Shown: positions 47,769-58,035, numbered from the stretch's first letter. The stretch: DNA of 64,000 nt from CAVQFB01 sp963711675 (GCA_963711675.1 CAVQFB010000006.1:186001-250000); one strand, 5' to 3'. The notes: generated by a model from the sequence alone, not told the origin. Made by a program: numbers and translations.

Positions 47769-47874
47769 CCGTCTGACTCGCATCCTCTCGGGCAGCCTGT
47801 GACCCCTGTCACAGACCGCGGGTCGTGCTTCTGCGAGCATCAGGAAGACCTTCGCTACGCAATTGGTGACAACC

Positions 47875-48351
47875 ATGAAATTCAAATTCGTCGTTCTTAT
47901 CCTCGCCCTGAGTGTCCTGTCCTGGGCTCAGACCGCCACCCAATCGAATCCGCCTGCCACCGGCACCTCCAAGGCTGAAACCACGGCGCCAGCTGATCAA
48001 AAAGCCGGATGCCCCTGCTGCGAAAAAGGGTCTACTGACGCAAAGGACGGTGCCTCCTGCTGCCATCACCATGCCATATCGGCGGACAACTCCAAGGAAA
48101 TGGCATCCTGCTGCGGCAGTAAGGATGCCAAAGGCTGTTGCGGGGGCAAAGACGCCAAGGCTTGCATGCGCGCCAGCTCGGACAAAACATCCGCTGGTTG
48201 CTGCTCCGGAGCTAAGTGCGCGAATAAAAACGGCAAGGGATCCTGTATGTCAGACAAGAAGGACGCCACGATGGCAATGGCCTGCTGCGGGCAGCATGGT
48301 CATTGCCCCATGCACGACGGCACGCACGATCACTCCGACATGAACAAATAA
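47875..48351 (+). CDS. Exported Cys/His-rich (metallothionein-like) protein
   Basis: About 158 aa. ATG 47875 gives a full signal peptide (FKFVVLILALSVLSWAQ); a TTG 12 nt upstream is possible. The mature part has 17 Cys in motifs such as GCPCCEKG, ASCCHHH, SCCGSKDAKGCCGG, GCCSGAKCANK and ACCGQHGHCPMHDGTHDHSD, plus many His, Lys, Asp and Ser. It would bind metals outside the cytoplasm. Followed by a strong terminator. No recognised family. Confidence 0.8.
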   Translation: MKFKFVVLILALSVLSWAQTATQSNPPATGTSKAETTAPADQKAGCPCCEKGSTDAKDGASCCHHHAISADNSKEMASCCGSKDAKGCCGGKDAKACMRASSDKTSAGCCSGAKCANKNGKGSCMSDKKDATMAMACCGQHGHCPMHDGTHDHSDMNK

Positions 48352-48375
48352 ATTCTTAGCGGGAAATCGAACTGG

Positions 48376-48405
48376 GCCCTGGCAAGTCCGCCAGGGCTCT
48401 TTTTC
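48376..48405 (+). terminator. Rho-independent terminator
   Basis: A perfect 8-bp stem, GCCCTGGC and GCCAGGGC (48376-48397), around AAGTCC, followed by TCTTTTTCTT. It ends the Cys/His-rich gene transcript. Confidence 0.9.
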
Positions 48406-48460
48406 TTCTTGGGAAAATCGGCGATCGCCGCTAAGGCTGGATGGGGATGCGGAAAGGCAA

Positions 48461-50716
48461 TCAGTCAGAACTCGGAGCCGAGTCGTCGTGCGACTGATGC
48501 AATTCGTCGAGCAACTTGTTGAGCACCTTTTGCCGCTGCTCGTTGTTGAGCTCGGCCTGCAACTCTTCCAGCGCCAGCGCTACCACATGGTAGTGATGCG
48601 CGCCCGCCAGGCGTGGATCGGAGGTAACGTCCAGCCAGACCTTGTGCATGAGTTCGAGGTCCTGGGGACGCATTCGCGGCGTGTGGGGACCAAGCGGATA
48701 CTCATGGACCGATCCGTTCGGTGCATGCACCTCCAGAACCAGACGCGGCCGCGGCTCGGGCAAGCGCTCCCAGGCGTCCCCCGTGAGCTTGGCCTGCGCA
48801 TCTGCGGTCAATTTGTTGGAAAGTCCGCATACGATGCGGCTGGAATTCAGCCGCTGCGCAGTCACCACGATGGCCTCAAACACGTCGGTGGCTGGCACCA
48901 CCAGGAGCGAAACCGGTTTGCCCTCTTTTTCGGCCACCGCAACTACGCTCGTAAACAGGGCCTGCTCGTAGTTATCGAACACTTCGCTGGTCTCCATCAC
49001 CGTGCTGCCGCTGAACGTATGTTCCCGGTGATAAAGCCTCGCGCTCATCACCACAACGTCCTGATTCACCGTGTTGGTGCGGCGAAGAATCTCTTTGAGG
49101 TAATAGAGATTCCGCGGATCGCGTACTGCAACGAGAATATTCCCCGGCCGCACCCCCATCGCCCCGCTGCCCAGCTCCTGGTTCCCGTAAATGCGGAATT
49201 GATCCAGCTGCTCGGGCTTTCCGTGGCGCTGTTTGATCACGTGCCTCTCGGAAAAGGTGAATATCGCAAAGAACACGAGGCTGAAGGTGATGCCCGCGAT
49301 GGTAGCTTCCGACTTCGTGAAAAGGTTCACCAGGGCCGTTATGAACAGGACCGCGGAAATCACCGCCAGTCCGATCGGAATCTCCGTGTTCCCGATGTGC
49401 AGGTTTCCCGGCACCTTCCACTCGCGGTTCTCCGGCTCAGTGAAGCGCAGCACCAGCACCGCCAGGGACTTCATGGCAAAGCTCCAGATCACGCCGAAAG
49501 CATAGAGTCCGGCCAGCTTGTACACGTCGCCGCCACTCAGAATGATGGTGAGCAGCTGCATGCCGACGATCAGGTTGATGATGCGGAAGCTCGTGCCGAA
49601 ACGGGTGTGCGGCTTCTGGAACCAGTCGGTAAGAACGCCGTCTTCCGCCACGCGATTGAGCACACCGTTTGCGCCCACGATCGAAGTGTTCTGCGCGCCA
49701 GCCAGAATCAGGACGCCCACGAGAACCACGAAGCCATGGAACAGCAGCTTCAGCGTCGTGGGGCCGGCCAGGTAAATGGCGATACCACCGATCAGATTGG
49801 CGAAATAGTCGGGCCGGACGTTGTCCGGAATGATCATCACCGCAAAGAACGACACCAGCGACGTGAACACCAGGCTGTAGATGAAGATCACCAGGCCGGT
49901 TTTTTCCAGATTCTTCAGCTTGGGATGTTCGATCTCGCGATTGACCTGCGCCAGCGTCTCCTCGCCGCTCATGGCGAGCACGGAATGGCCGAACCCCACG
50001 AAAAGAATGATCCACGTGAGATGGCTGATCCACGTACCGTGCAGCCACCCCAGCGATTCCTTGGTTAAGGACACCACCCCGGGATGTAGCGGGTTCGGAG
50101 GAAGCTGGATCGGTCCCCTCAGGACCGTGATCGTGCACCAGATAATCAGGATCACTACCATCACCGTGGTGATGACCATGATCTGCAATGCCTTCTGGCT
50201 GGACTCATGAATCCCTTGCGTGTTCTTCCACCAGAAATACCCCACCACCAGAACCCCAAACCCGGCGGAGAAGTGGTTCTCCGAGAAGACCACCGGGTGA
50301 TGCAGGTATCGGGCAATGTCTTCAACGAAGCCCGCCAGATACTGGCCGGCGGAGACGGCGCTGATGGGGCCAGTGAGGACATAATCGAACAGAAGCGCTG
50401 ACACAGAAAACTTGGCCAGGGTGCTGCCCATGGCCTCCTTCACCACGCGGTACACGCCGCCCCGCACGAACATGCTGCTGGACTCGATGTACAGCGCACG
50501 CACGGCGTAGCTGAACAGCATGACCGCGAGAATGAACCAGGGCGCGCTCTTGCCAATGACTTTTTCCGCGTCGCCGCCTGCGTAATAGGCCGAGGAAGCC
50601 AGATCGGAGAGAACGATGGCCGAGGCTCGCCAGAAGGAGATGAAGGTCAGCATCACCGTGGTGGCGACAAAAACCTTCACGACCGGACGCTTTGGAGTCT
50701 GGGCGAACGTGGACAT
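48461..50716 (-). CDS. APC-type transporter with soluble C-terminal domain
   Basis: A 751-aa protein. About 12 helices in residues 15-490 include FISFWRASAIVLSDLASSAYYAGG, YVLTGPISAVSAGQYLAG and GFGHSVLAMSGEETLAQVNREIEHP, typical of the amino-acid/polyamine superfamily. About 250 soluble residues follow; an initial NILVAVRDPRNLYYLKEIL segment and SLLVVPATDVFEAIVV suggest universal-stress-protein-like domains. Substrate unknown. Gene stands alone on this strand. Confidence 0.85.
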   Translation of the reverse strand: MSTFAQTPKRPVVKVFVATTVMLTFISFWRASAIVLSDLASSAYYAGGDAEKVIGKSAPWFILAVMLFSYAVRALYIESSSMFVRGGVYRVVKEAMGSTLAKFSVSALLFDYVLTGPISAVSAGQYLAGFVEDIARYLHHPVVFSENHFSAGFGVLVVGYFWWKNTQGIHESSQKALQIMVITTVMVVILIIWCTITVLRGPIQLPPNPLHPGVVSLTKESLGWLHGTWISHLTWIILFVGFGHSVLAMSGEETLAQVNREIEHPKLKNLEKTGLVIFIYSLVFTSLVSFFAVMIIPDNVRPDYFANLIGGIAIYLAGPTTLKLLFHGFVVLVGVLILAGAQNTSIVGANGVLNRVAEDGVLTDWFQKPHTRFGTSFRIINLIVGMQLLTIILSGGDVYKLAGLYAFGVIWSFAMKSLAVLVLRFTEPENREWKVPGNLHIGNTEIPIGLAVISAVLFITALVNLFTKSEATIAGITFSLVFFAIFTFSERHVIKQRHGKPEQLDQFRIYGNQELGSGAMGVRPGNILVAVRDPRNLYYLKEILRRTNTVNQDVVVMSARLYHREHTFSGSTVMETSEVFDNYEQALFTSVVAVAEKEGKPVSLLVVPATDVFEAIVVTAQRLNSSRIVCGLSNKLTADAQAKLTGDAWERLPEPRPRLVLEVHAPNGSVHEYPLGPHTPRMRPQDLELMHKVWLDVTSDPRLAGAHHYHVVALALEELQAELNNEQRQKVLNKLLDELHQSHDDSAPSSD

Positions 50717-50830
50717 TAGCGGAACCGCACTAGGCGAGCACGGGACAAGCTATGAAAGATAGCACAAAGGCTAACTACGCAGATACCCGATGGGGGCGAC
50801 GGGTTCGCGGAGCAAGCGGTGCCGACTGTC

Positions 50831-52192
50831 TCAGGACTTTTTGCTGGCTGATCGTGTAACCGATCCCAGATAGGTGTGAGTTATGCGGTCGTGCCAGCAC
50901 AGGGCATCTTCATCCAGAAAATACCATGCGTAGCCCAGTCCTAGCGATGCCGCGGACAGCAATGACACCAATACCCGCCAGCGCCGGACTCGCTGACTGC
51001 CTGGTGTGCCGTCAAATCGGCAAAGTTCGAGCTTCGCTAGCCGTAATCCCGGCGTACTCGCTGTGTAGACAAGGAAAAGATACTGATAGGCGGCCCACAG
51101 GACTCCCATTAGGGCAACGCCAATTCCCGCCATCTGCAAGAACGGAAGTCGGGGAGCAGAGACTCGAGAAAAGACATATCCGAACAGCACGCACGCCGCA
51201 CCGACGATAACGGCGTCAATGCCCGCGCCGAGCAGCCGGCGTTCGAGCGAAGCAGACTGCAACGGCAAGTCGATTCCGGGCTGCTTAGCGATCTCAGGCT
51301 CCGGGGCCGACTCAATCAGGATCCCGCCAAGAGCCGGAGGAAGTGGGGTCACCTCCGGAGCCTCGACAATTCGCGGCCTGTCCACGACGGGGTCCGCCAG
51401 TTCATTCAACGGCGCTGGAGGACCTGGATTCCATCGCGGAAACTCGATCAGATTTCCGATGAGGTCAGTCGGAGCCGGCGCAGGTTGTGCCTCGGGCTCG
51501 ACCTGGGTGACAGTCAACGATGGGTTCGTCAGAGGCTCTTCGTGTGCAGCCAGAATCTGGGCGGCAGTCCACGATGGCGCTACCGATGGCGAGACCGACC
51601 GCGTGGAGGCAGGCATCGGACTGGACGCGGATTCTGCCGCGTGACTGGCTTCAGCCCAACCATGTTCACTCGCCTCAAACCTAAGTCTCAAAGATGGATA
51701 ACGCGGGGCACGGGGTTTGCGTCTGGAGTGGTAGCGGTGCAGCCGGGCGGCCACTTCCTGGCGCCACGAATCCGGATTGCGAGGTTCGGCGTTTTCAGTT
51801 CTGGGCGAGGCCTGTATTGCGACCGCTGGTTGAGGATCGCTCGCCATCGTCGGGCTGGTTGCCGGGGTCGACGGCTTCAAGCCCAAGGAGGCTTCCTCGC
51901 GCTTATCCTCATAACTTATGCTTTCGTTCTCAGCTTGATGGTCTGCAGTCGAACTTTGCGGTCTGTCGACTACAAATCGAGGGCCGGAAGGCCGCAAACC
52001 TTCCAGGCTGGCCGCAAACTGCTGCTCGCTCGCATCAAACTCCTCTGGGTCGACCAGAACACCATATGCGGACGCACGCGAGGCTTCACCGGCCGCATCA
52101 GGCTCGAAGTCGGGCTGAAACTTGGATCGACTTTTGGCGAACGGTACTTCTGGATCGCAGCGACAGATGTCGCCGCAGCGAGGGCAGGCCAT
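50831..52192 (-). CDS. RDD-family membrane protein with N-terminal zinc-ribbon-like motif
   Basis: A 453-aa protein. It opens MACPRCGDICRCDPEVPF, a CPRC-GDICRC cluster. About 290 low-complexity Pro/Ala/Ser-rich residues follow. The C-terminal 140 residues form the RDD domain: RRLLGAGIDAVIVGAACVLFG, a middle membrane segment (LYKTAYQYLFLVY-like: WAAYQYLFLVYTASTPGLRL) and a final pair (WRVLVSLLSAASLGLGYAWY, then ALCWHDRITHTYL). RDD proteins are linked to transport. The start overlaps no other gene. Confidence 0.8.
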   Translation of the reverse strand: MACPRCGDICRCDPEVPFAKSRSKFQPDFEPDAAGEASRASAYGVLVDPEEFDASEQQFAASLEGLRPSGPRFVVDRPQSSTADHQAENESISYEDKREEASLGLKPSTPATSPTMASDPQPAVAIQASPRTENAEPRNPDSWRQEVAARLHRYHSRRKPRAPRYPSLRLRFEASEHGWAEASHAAESASSPMPASTRSVSPSVAPSWTAAQILAAHEEPLTNPSLTVTQVEPEAQPAPAPTDLIGNLIEFPRWNPGPPAPLNELADPVVDRPRIVEAPEVTPLPPALGGILIESAPEPEIAKQPGIDLPLQSASLERRLLGAGIDAVIVGAACVLFGYVFSRVSAPRLPFLQMAGIGVALMGVLWAAYQYLFLVYTASTPGLRLAKLELCRFDGTPGSQRVRRWRVLVSLLSAASLGLGYAWYFLDEDALCWHDRITHTYLGSVTRSASKKS

Positions 52193-52359
52193 GAAGTCGT
52201 CTTGCGTGAATGCCGGAGCTAGAGCAGTATCAACTAAACGCGAGTGTGGATCGCCAGAACAATTTTGGCGTGGGTGCTTTGCCCGACAAGCCCGCGCCGT
52301 GCTAAGGTCACGAGAAAGCCCAATTCAGCAAAGGTCCCTGGGGAACTCGTGCGCTTCCG

Positions 52360-54826
52360 ATGATCTCCCGCTCACGATTGATTATCACGGCAGCGTTCCT
52401 GTGTCATCTGCTTCTCTCCCCTCGCTTGGTTACCAGCCAGTTGCTTTCGCAGATGGATACTCAGGTTCCGCACCCCGATTCCACATCCTTTCCCGCCGCA
52501 CCTTCTGCCGAGAGCGGCGAGGAGGTGACGATCAAGGCCATTCAACAGGAGAAGGAGGGGGTCGTCTTCAAATTGCAGGGGCAGGCCGAGGTACAGTACC
52601 GCACCTATCATCTCTACGCTGACAAGATGACTTACAACTCGGATACGGGCGAAGCCACCGGAGAGGGCCACGTCGTATTGGATGGCGGCCCGAACGACGA
52701 GCACATCGAAGCCAGCCACGGCACCTACAACATTCACACCGAGGTCGGCAGCTTTTACGATGTGACGGGAACGATCGGGCTTCGGCTGCATGGCGCGCGT
52801 TCGGTCATAACGTCGTCCAGTCCATTTGCGTTCAGCGGCAAGCTCGTCGAAAAAACTGGCCCCGATCACTACCTGGTGCACGATGGAACCGTGACCACCT
52901 GCGAACTTCCGCGTCCGAAATGGCAGTTCCGCGCGCACAAGGTCGACGTGGACGTCACCGGTGACGCGAAAATCTACCGCAGCACGTTCTCCCTCGGAGG
53001 CGTTCCGGTTTTTTACTTTCCCTACGCGACCCATCCCGTTCAGCGTGAAACGCGGGAGTCCGGGTTTATGATTCCGAACTTCGGGAACTCCTCGCGCAAG
53101 GGCCTGATCTTCGGCGAGTCCATGTACTGGGCGATGAACCGCAGCACAGATCTGATCCTCGGCACCGAGTATTACTCGATTCGCGGCTGGGCTCCACACG
53201 GCGAGTTTCGAGCCCGTCCCAGCGAGACCTCCTATATCGATCTGAACTATCAAGCGATGTTTGACCGAGGCTTCGGGTCCCCGCCCGTGAACCAGGGCGG
53301 CCAGAACGTTCGCCTGAATGCGGAAGGCAGCTTTGGCCACAATTTTCGCGGCGTCGCTCAAATCGACTATCTGACTTCGTTCGTCTACCGGCTGGCGTTC
53401 AACGAGGTGTTCAGTCAGGCCGTCTATTCCGAAGTGAAGTCTCAGGCTTTTCTTTCCAACACCACGCGCGGATTTTCTTATAACGCGATGTCGGAGCGGT
53501 ATCAGAACTATGAGAGCACGAACCCGGGCGACGTCATCACCATCCTCCACGCTCCCAGCTTCGATGTTTCCGGGGTCGACCGGCAGATCGGAAATTCGCC
53601 GCTATACTGGTCGTTCGATGCCGCGGCGTGAAGGTTTGTCCCGCAGCGAACCGGGCTTCAGTACAGCCACGCTCCTTGGCCGCTTCGACATCAACCCCAC
53701 CGTTTCACTTCCGCTGCTTTTCAAGGGATGGTCGCTCCGCCCCGAATTGTCGTTGCGTGAGACCGCTTACACCCAGCAACTGGTGCCGAATGGCGGCATT
53801 GGAGTCACTCGAAGCACTCCCGTAAACCGCAAGGCTTTGGAAGGCTCGGTGGAGTTGCGTCCGCCATCGCTGGCACGCATCTTTGACCGGGAGATTCTCG
53901 GGCACAAGCTCAAACACGTCATAGAGCCCAGCGTGACCTACAACTACGTGACGGGCGTGAGTAATTTCGCCAATATTCTGCGTTTTGATGAACGCGACAT
54001 TCTGAGCGACACCAACGAGGTCGGCTATTCCGTGATCAATCGGCTCTACGCCAAGCGCACTTCAAAAAAGCCTGAAGACTGTATCCCACTGGGAATGTCC
54101 TCGCTGAATGTGGGGGGAGCACCGCCACCGAGCGGCATCCCGTGGGAAAGGTATGTCGGCCCCGAGGGCAAACCCTGTACTCCCGGCCCCGAGGTACGCG
54201 AAGTGCTGACCTGGGAGCTGAAACAGAAATACTTCCTCGACCCGACGTTTGGCGGCGCGCTGGTTTCGGGGATACGAAACGTGTTTACTACCACGGCCGA
54301 TCTGACAGGGATCGCTTTTCTGACTGGCTCCCAGCATCTGTCTCCACTGGTCTCGCGTCTTCGTGTCGCGACAACCGCCCACACCGATGCGGAGTGGGAC
54401 CTCGACTACGACTTCAAGAAGGGGCAGATCACGGGCAGCACCGCGCTCTTGAACTATTACCTCGGACCCTTCACCTTGGGCGGTGGCGACGCCTTTCTGC
54501 GAGTATTCGACGAACTTACCCCTACTGCCACCACCACCAGCCCCCTGGTCGACCAATTTCATCAATTCCGGCTCTTGTTCGGCTACGGGCGCCCCAACAA
54601 ACGCGGCTTCAGCGGTGCCAGCAGCTTCGGCTTCGACGCTCACGTCGGCTTCCTGCAGTATGGCGCCCTGCAGGCCACCTACAACTGGGATTGCTGCGGA
54701 GTCAGCCTGGAATTTCGCAGGTTTGCCCTTGGGTCGGTCAGGAACGAGAACCAGTACCGCTTCAATTTCACCCTGGCAAATATTGCGAACATCGGCAATC
54801 TGCGGCGCCAGGAGCGGCTGTTTTAG
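52360..54826 (+). CDS. lptD: LPS-assembly protein LptD, frameshifted
   Basis: About 822 aa with one extra base near 53630. Frame 1 has a signal peptide (residues 1-26), an OstA/LptA-like domain (residues 55-160) and the PVFYFPYATHPVQ-RETRESGFMIPNFG plug region. Frame 2 continues EGLSRSEPGF through the beta-barrel to the C-terminus. LptD inserts LPS into the outer membrane. Cys181 (TVTTCELP) and vicinal Cys pair in YNWDCCGVSLEFRR match E. coli Cys173 and Cys724/725; the N-terminal Cys31 counterpart is missing. It is an essential-type protein, so the frameshift is probably a sequence error. Confidence 0.9.
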
Positions 54827-54887
54827 ACGCTGGGTAGCGCTTCGGATGGCATCGCCCATTTCGCCGAAGCTGTATTACCATAACTCA

Positions 54888-55733
54888 ATGGCATCCGCAG
54901 TTTCTGATCTCGAGTCCAAGCGAGCGCTCCTTGATTCTTACCTGCGTTCTCTGGGGCGCACTCTGGTCGCTTATTCCGGCGGAGTGGACTCCGCTTTCCT
55001 CGCTTGGGCTGCGCATCAGGTGTTGGGTGACGACATGCTAGCCGTTATCGCCGACTCGCCCAGCCTTGCGCGTACGCATTTGCAGGACGCCGTGGCATTC
55101 GCCAGCGAACAGGGCATTCCGCTTGAGATCATTGTCACCTCCGAGTTGGACCGTCCCGAATACGCACGCAATGACAGTTCACGCTGCTTTTTCTGCAAGG
55201 ATGAGCTCTTCAGGGTGATGGAAGAATTTCGCGTCGTGCGAAACTTCGACCGGATCGCATACGGCGTAAACGTAGATGATCAGGGGGACTTCCGCCCCGG
55301 CCAGGAGGCCGCCCGACAACATTACGTGGCTGCACCGCTCCTGCACGCTGGCCTAACGAAGCAGGACATCCGCGATCTGGCGCGCGAAGCCGGACTTCGC
55401 ATCTGGGACAAGCCAGCCTCGGCCTGCCTCTCGTCGCGCATCGAATATGGCCGCCCCGTAACGCACGAGGCCCTGAGCGTGGTGGAGCGCGGAGAAGACG
55501 CCATCCGGGCTCTAGGCTTTCGCCAGTTCCGGGTTCGCCATCACGGGGAGATTGTCAGAATCGAAATCGCTCGCGAGGAGCTTTCCCGGGCTTTGAATCC
55601 CGAACTCGCGGCGGAGTTTACCCGCATCTTCAAGGAGCTTGGCTTCAAGTTTGTCACCCTGGATCTGGAGGGCTTTCGCTCCGGCTCCATGAATTCTCTA
55701 TTACCCGTCGACCAACTCAAGCACGCGGGCTGA
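54888..55733 (+). CDS. larE: LarE, ATP-dependent sacrificial sulfur transferase
   Basis: About 281 aa from ATG 54888 (MASAVSDLESKRALLDSYLR); the reading frame is open further upstream but that part overlaps lptD. PP-loop SGGVDSAFLAWAAHQ, CFFCKDELF and the sacrificial Cys in ASACLSSRIEYG are present. LarE supplies sulfur for the nickel-pincer cofactor of lactate racemase-type enzymes. No larA, larB or larC is seen in the window. Confidence 0.9.
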   Translation: MASAVSDLESKRALLDSYLRSLGRTLVAYSGGVDSAFLAWAAHQVLGDDMLAVIADSPSLARTHLQDAVAFASEQGIPLEIIVTSELDRPEYARNDSSRCFFCKDELFRVMEEFRVVRNFDRIAYGVNVDDQGDFRPGQEAARQHYVAAPLLHAGLTKQDIRDLAREAGLRIWDKPASACLSSRIEYGRPVTHEALSVVERGEDAIRALGFRQFRVRHHGEIVRIEIAREELSRALNPELAAEFTRIFKELGFKFVTLDLEGFRSGSMNSLLPVDQLKHAG

Positions 55734-55864
55734 TAATCGAGCCGTCGTCGGTGCCGCAGTCAGCCCCCGGAGACAAAGTTCGGAGTGATCAAGCTGTCGA
55801 AGGGAAGCACCCGGCCACCAGCGTCAATTCAGTGCGCTATGAGATAATTCCTTGTAACTCATCA

Positions 55865-56827
55865 ATGTTAAGGTGGTTTATAGTGGCGCTTGTACGACGT
55901 TCCCTGTTCGTCCTTATCCTGATCTGCCTTGGCTGCTCGGCCCAGTCGGCTCCCTCGGACACTTCAAAACTTGTCGAGCGCCAGGTGCGACGCTTCTACA
56001 ATATTCCGCCTTCCGTGAAAGTCCTGGTGGGAGAGACCAAACCCAGCGATTTTGCCAACTATGATGCCCTGGTGATCACCTTTGACGGGGGTGAAAAGAA
56101 AGAGCATTACGATTTCCTGCTGTCCAAGGATGGCAAGACCCTCCTCCGCATGACCAAGTTCGACCTCACCAAGGATCCGTACGTCGAAACCATGAAGAAG
56201 ATCGACGTGAAAGGGCGGCCTACCCGGGGGAACAAGGATGCCAAGGTTCTGGTCGTCAACTACGACGATTTCGAGTGCCCCTTCTGCTCCCGCATGCATG
56301 AAACGCTGTTCCCGCAGATGCTGAAGGAGTACGGCGACCGGGTACTTTTTATCTACAAGGACTTCCCCTTGACACAGATTCACCCTTGGGCAACTCACGC
56401 GGCTGTCGATGCCAACTGCCTGGCCGCGCAGAACAACGATGCCTACTGGAGTTTTGCCGACTACATCCATGCCAATCAAAGGGAAGTGAATACCACTAGA
56501 GGGCTGGATGGACAGTTTCAGGCACTCGACAAAATCGCCTTGGCGCAGGGCCAGAAGGCTAATCTCGATGTCGTTAAGCTTCAAGCCTGCATCAAGGCTC
56601 AGGATGGTCGATCCGTAAAGGTTTCTGAGGATGAAGCGGATTCGCTCGGCATCAGTGCCACCCCCACCATGTACGTCAATGGAGAGAGGGTAGATGGCGC
56701 ACTGACCGTGCAGGACTTGCGCGATGTGTTTGACCGCGCTCTCAAGGAGGCCGGACAGCCAGTTCCGGATCACGCAACTTCTGCGTCTTCGGCTGCTGGG
56801 CCTGGCAGCCCATCTCCGGCAAAATAA
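55865..56827 (+). CDS. DsbA-like thiol-oxidoreductase lipoprotein
   Basis: About 320 aa, start ATG 55865 (or GTG 55883). Signal peptide with lipobox LILICLGC puts a lipidated Cys near residue 24. A domain of about 90 residues precedes the thioredoxin fold (VVNYDDFECPFCSRMHETLF, with the CPFC redox motif near residue 140) and the cis-Pro (ISATPTMYVNGE). It has a second Cys pair (DANCLAAQ, LQACIKAQ). Such proteins form disulfides in envelope proteins. It is 131 bp after larE and 140 bp before the SurA-like gene. Confidence 0.9.
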   Translation: MLRWFIVALVRRSLFVLILICLGCSAQSAPSDTSKLVERQVRRFYNIPPSVKVLVGETKPSDFANYDALVITFDGGEKKEHYDFLLSKDGKTLLRMTKFDLTKDPYVETMKKIDVKGRPTRGNKDAKVLVVNYDDFECPFCSRMHETLFPQMLKEYGDRVLFIYKDFPLTQIHPWATHAAVDANCLAAQNNDAYWSFADYIHANQREVNTTRGLDGQFQALDKIALAQGQKANLDVVKLQACIKAQDGRSVKVSEDEADSLGISATPTMYVNGERVDGALTVQDLRDVFDRALKEAGQPVPDHATSASSAAGPGSPSPAK

Positions 56828-56967
56828 GCTTTCTCGCTGGCGCGTGACACGAACCGGCATGGCTCGTGCGGAGCACTGGGGAGTGTCGCAAGCTGGGAAC
56901 CGCTGGGACTCCACCAGCGTTGGGGGATGAGAAAAATCCCACTGATTCGTTCCGTGGGGAGGAATGA

Positions 56968-58035
56968 TTGAAAAAGAATCTGCGTCTTGCTTCGTCGAGC
57001 CTGTTCCTTGCCGCTGCAGTTTTTTCCCTCTTCGGTTGCCAAGCCAAGCAGGGTGGCGGGGATGTGGTTGCGTCCGTCGACGGCAACAAAATCTATCGCG
57101 CTGACGTCGAGAAGTACTATCAGAACCAGACCTCCGGCTCCGAGCAACAGCCAGTGGCCGAACAGGCAACCAGCCTGCGCCTGAGCATTCTTCGTGAACT
57201 GATTGACGACGAGATCCTGATGCGGCGGGCCGAAAAACTTGGCTTGCTGGCCACCGACGAAGAAGTCGATCACAAATTAAGCGAGATCAAGTCGCCCTAT
57301 TCTCCGGAGCAGTTCGAGCAGAAGCTGAAGGACAAAAAGATCACTGCGGCGGACTTCAAGCGCGATCTGCGGCGTTCGCTCACCGTGGAAAAGGTTCTGA
57401 ACAAAGAAATAACCTCCAAAATCAACGTCACCGACCAGGACATCACCAACTACTACAACGCCCATAAGGCGGAGTTCAACCTGATCGAGCCGCAATACCA
57501 CATCGCACAGATTTGGGTGACCACGCAGCCCAATCCGCAGGTGCACAATCTGAAAAACGACAAGGCCCAGAATGAGGTGGACGCCCGCAAGAAGATTCAA
57601 ATGCTGGCAAACCGCCTCGACAGCGGCGACGATTTCGCCACGCTGGCCATGAACTACTCCGAAGACTCCGAGACCGCGGGAAACGGCGGCGATCTCGGGT
57701 TTACACCGGAATCGGCTCTTCGCAATACGGACCCCTTCACCCGCGATGCTGTGATGAAGCTCAAGCCGGGTCAATACAGCCCGATTGTTACCGTCTCTAA
57801 TCCGCAAACCAAGCAGGTATTCGGATTCAGGATCGTGAAGCTGATCGCCAGGGAACCGGCCGGCCAGCGTGATCTTTCCAACCCGCAAGTCAATCTGGCC
57901 ATCCGGCAGCAGTTGATTGATCGGCGCGAGCAGCTCTTGAAGGCCGCGTACTACGAGGACCTTCGCGACCAAGCGAGGGTGGAGAATTACTTTGCGGCTG
58001 AGATCCTGAAGAATGCCGGAACGATCGTGAAGTAG
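56968..58035 (+). CDS. SurA-like peptidyl-prolyl isomerase lipoprotein
   Basis: A 355-aa lipoprotein with TTG start preceded by GGGGAGGAA. Lipobox SLFGC (lipid Cys near residue 24). Residues 35-170 form the SurA_N chaperone domain (DGNKIYRADVEKYYQNQTSG, ILRELIDDEILMRRAEKLGL). A parvulin-type domain follows (GDDFATLAMNYSEDSETAGNGGDLGFTPESAL). SurA delivers outer-membrane proteins, including LptD, to the Bam complex. The gene is in line with lptD, larE and the dsbA-like gene. Confidence 0.9.
   Translation: MKKNLRLASSSLFLAAAVFSLFGCQAKQGGGDVVASVDGNKIYRADVEKYYQNQTSGSEQQPVAEQATSLRLSILRELIDDEILMRRAEKLGLLATDEEVDHKLSEIKSPYSPEQFEQKLKDKKITAADFKRDLRRSLTVEKVLNKEITSKINVTDQDITNYYNAHKAEFNLIEPQYHIAQIWVTTQPNPQVHNLKNDKAQNEVDARKKIQMLANRLDSGDDFATLAMNYSEDSETAGNGGDLGFTPESALRNTDPFTRDAVMKLKPGQYSPIVTVSNPQTKQVFGFRIVKLIAREPAGQRDLSNPQVNLAIRQQLIDRREQLLKAAYYEDLRDQARVENYFAAEILKNAGTIVK

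Noticed and set aside
53629..53634. Programmed recoding at the lptD frame junction
   Set aside because: Although a TGA lies at the junction, valS and pcrA shifts occur well before any stop and share no common slippery motif.
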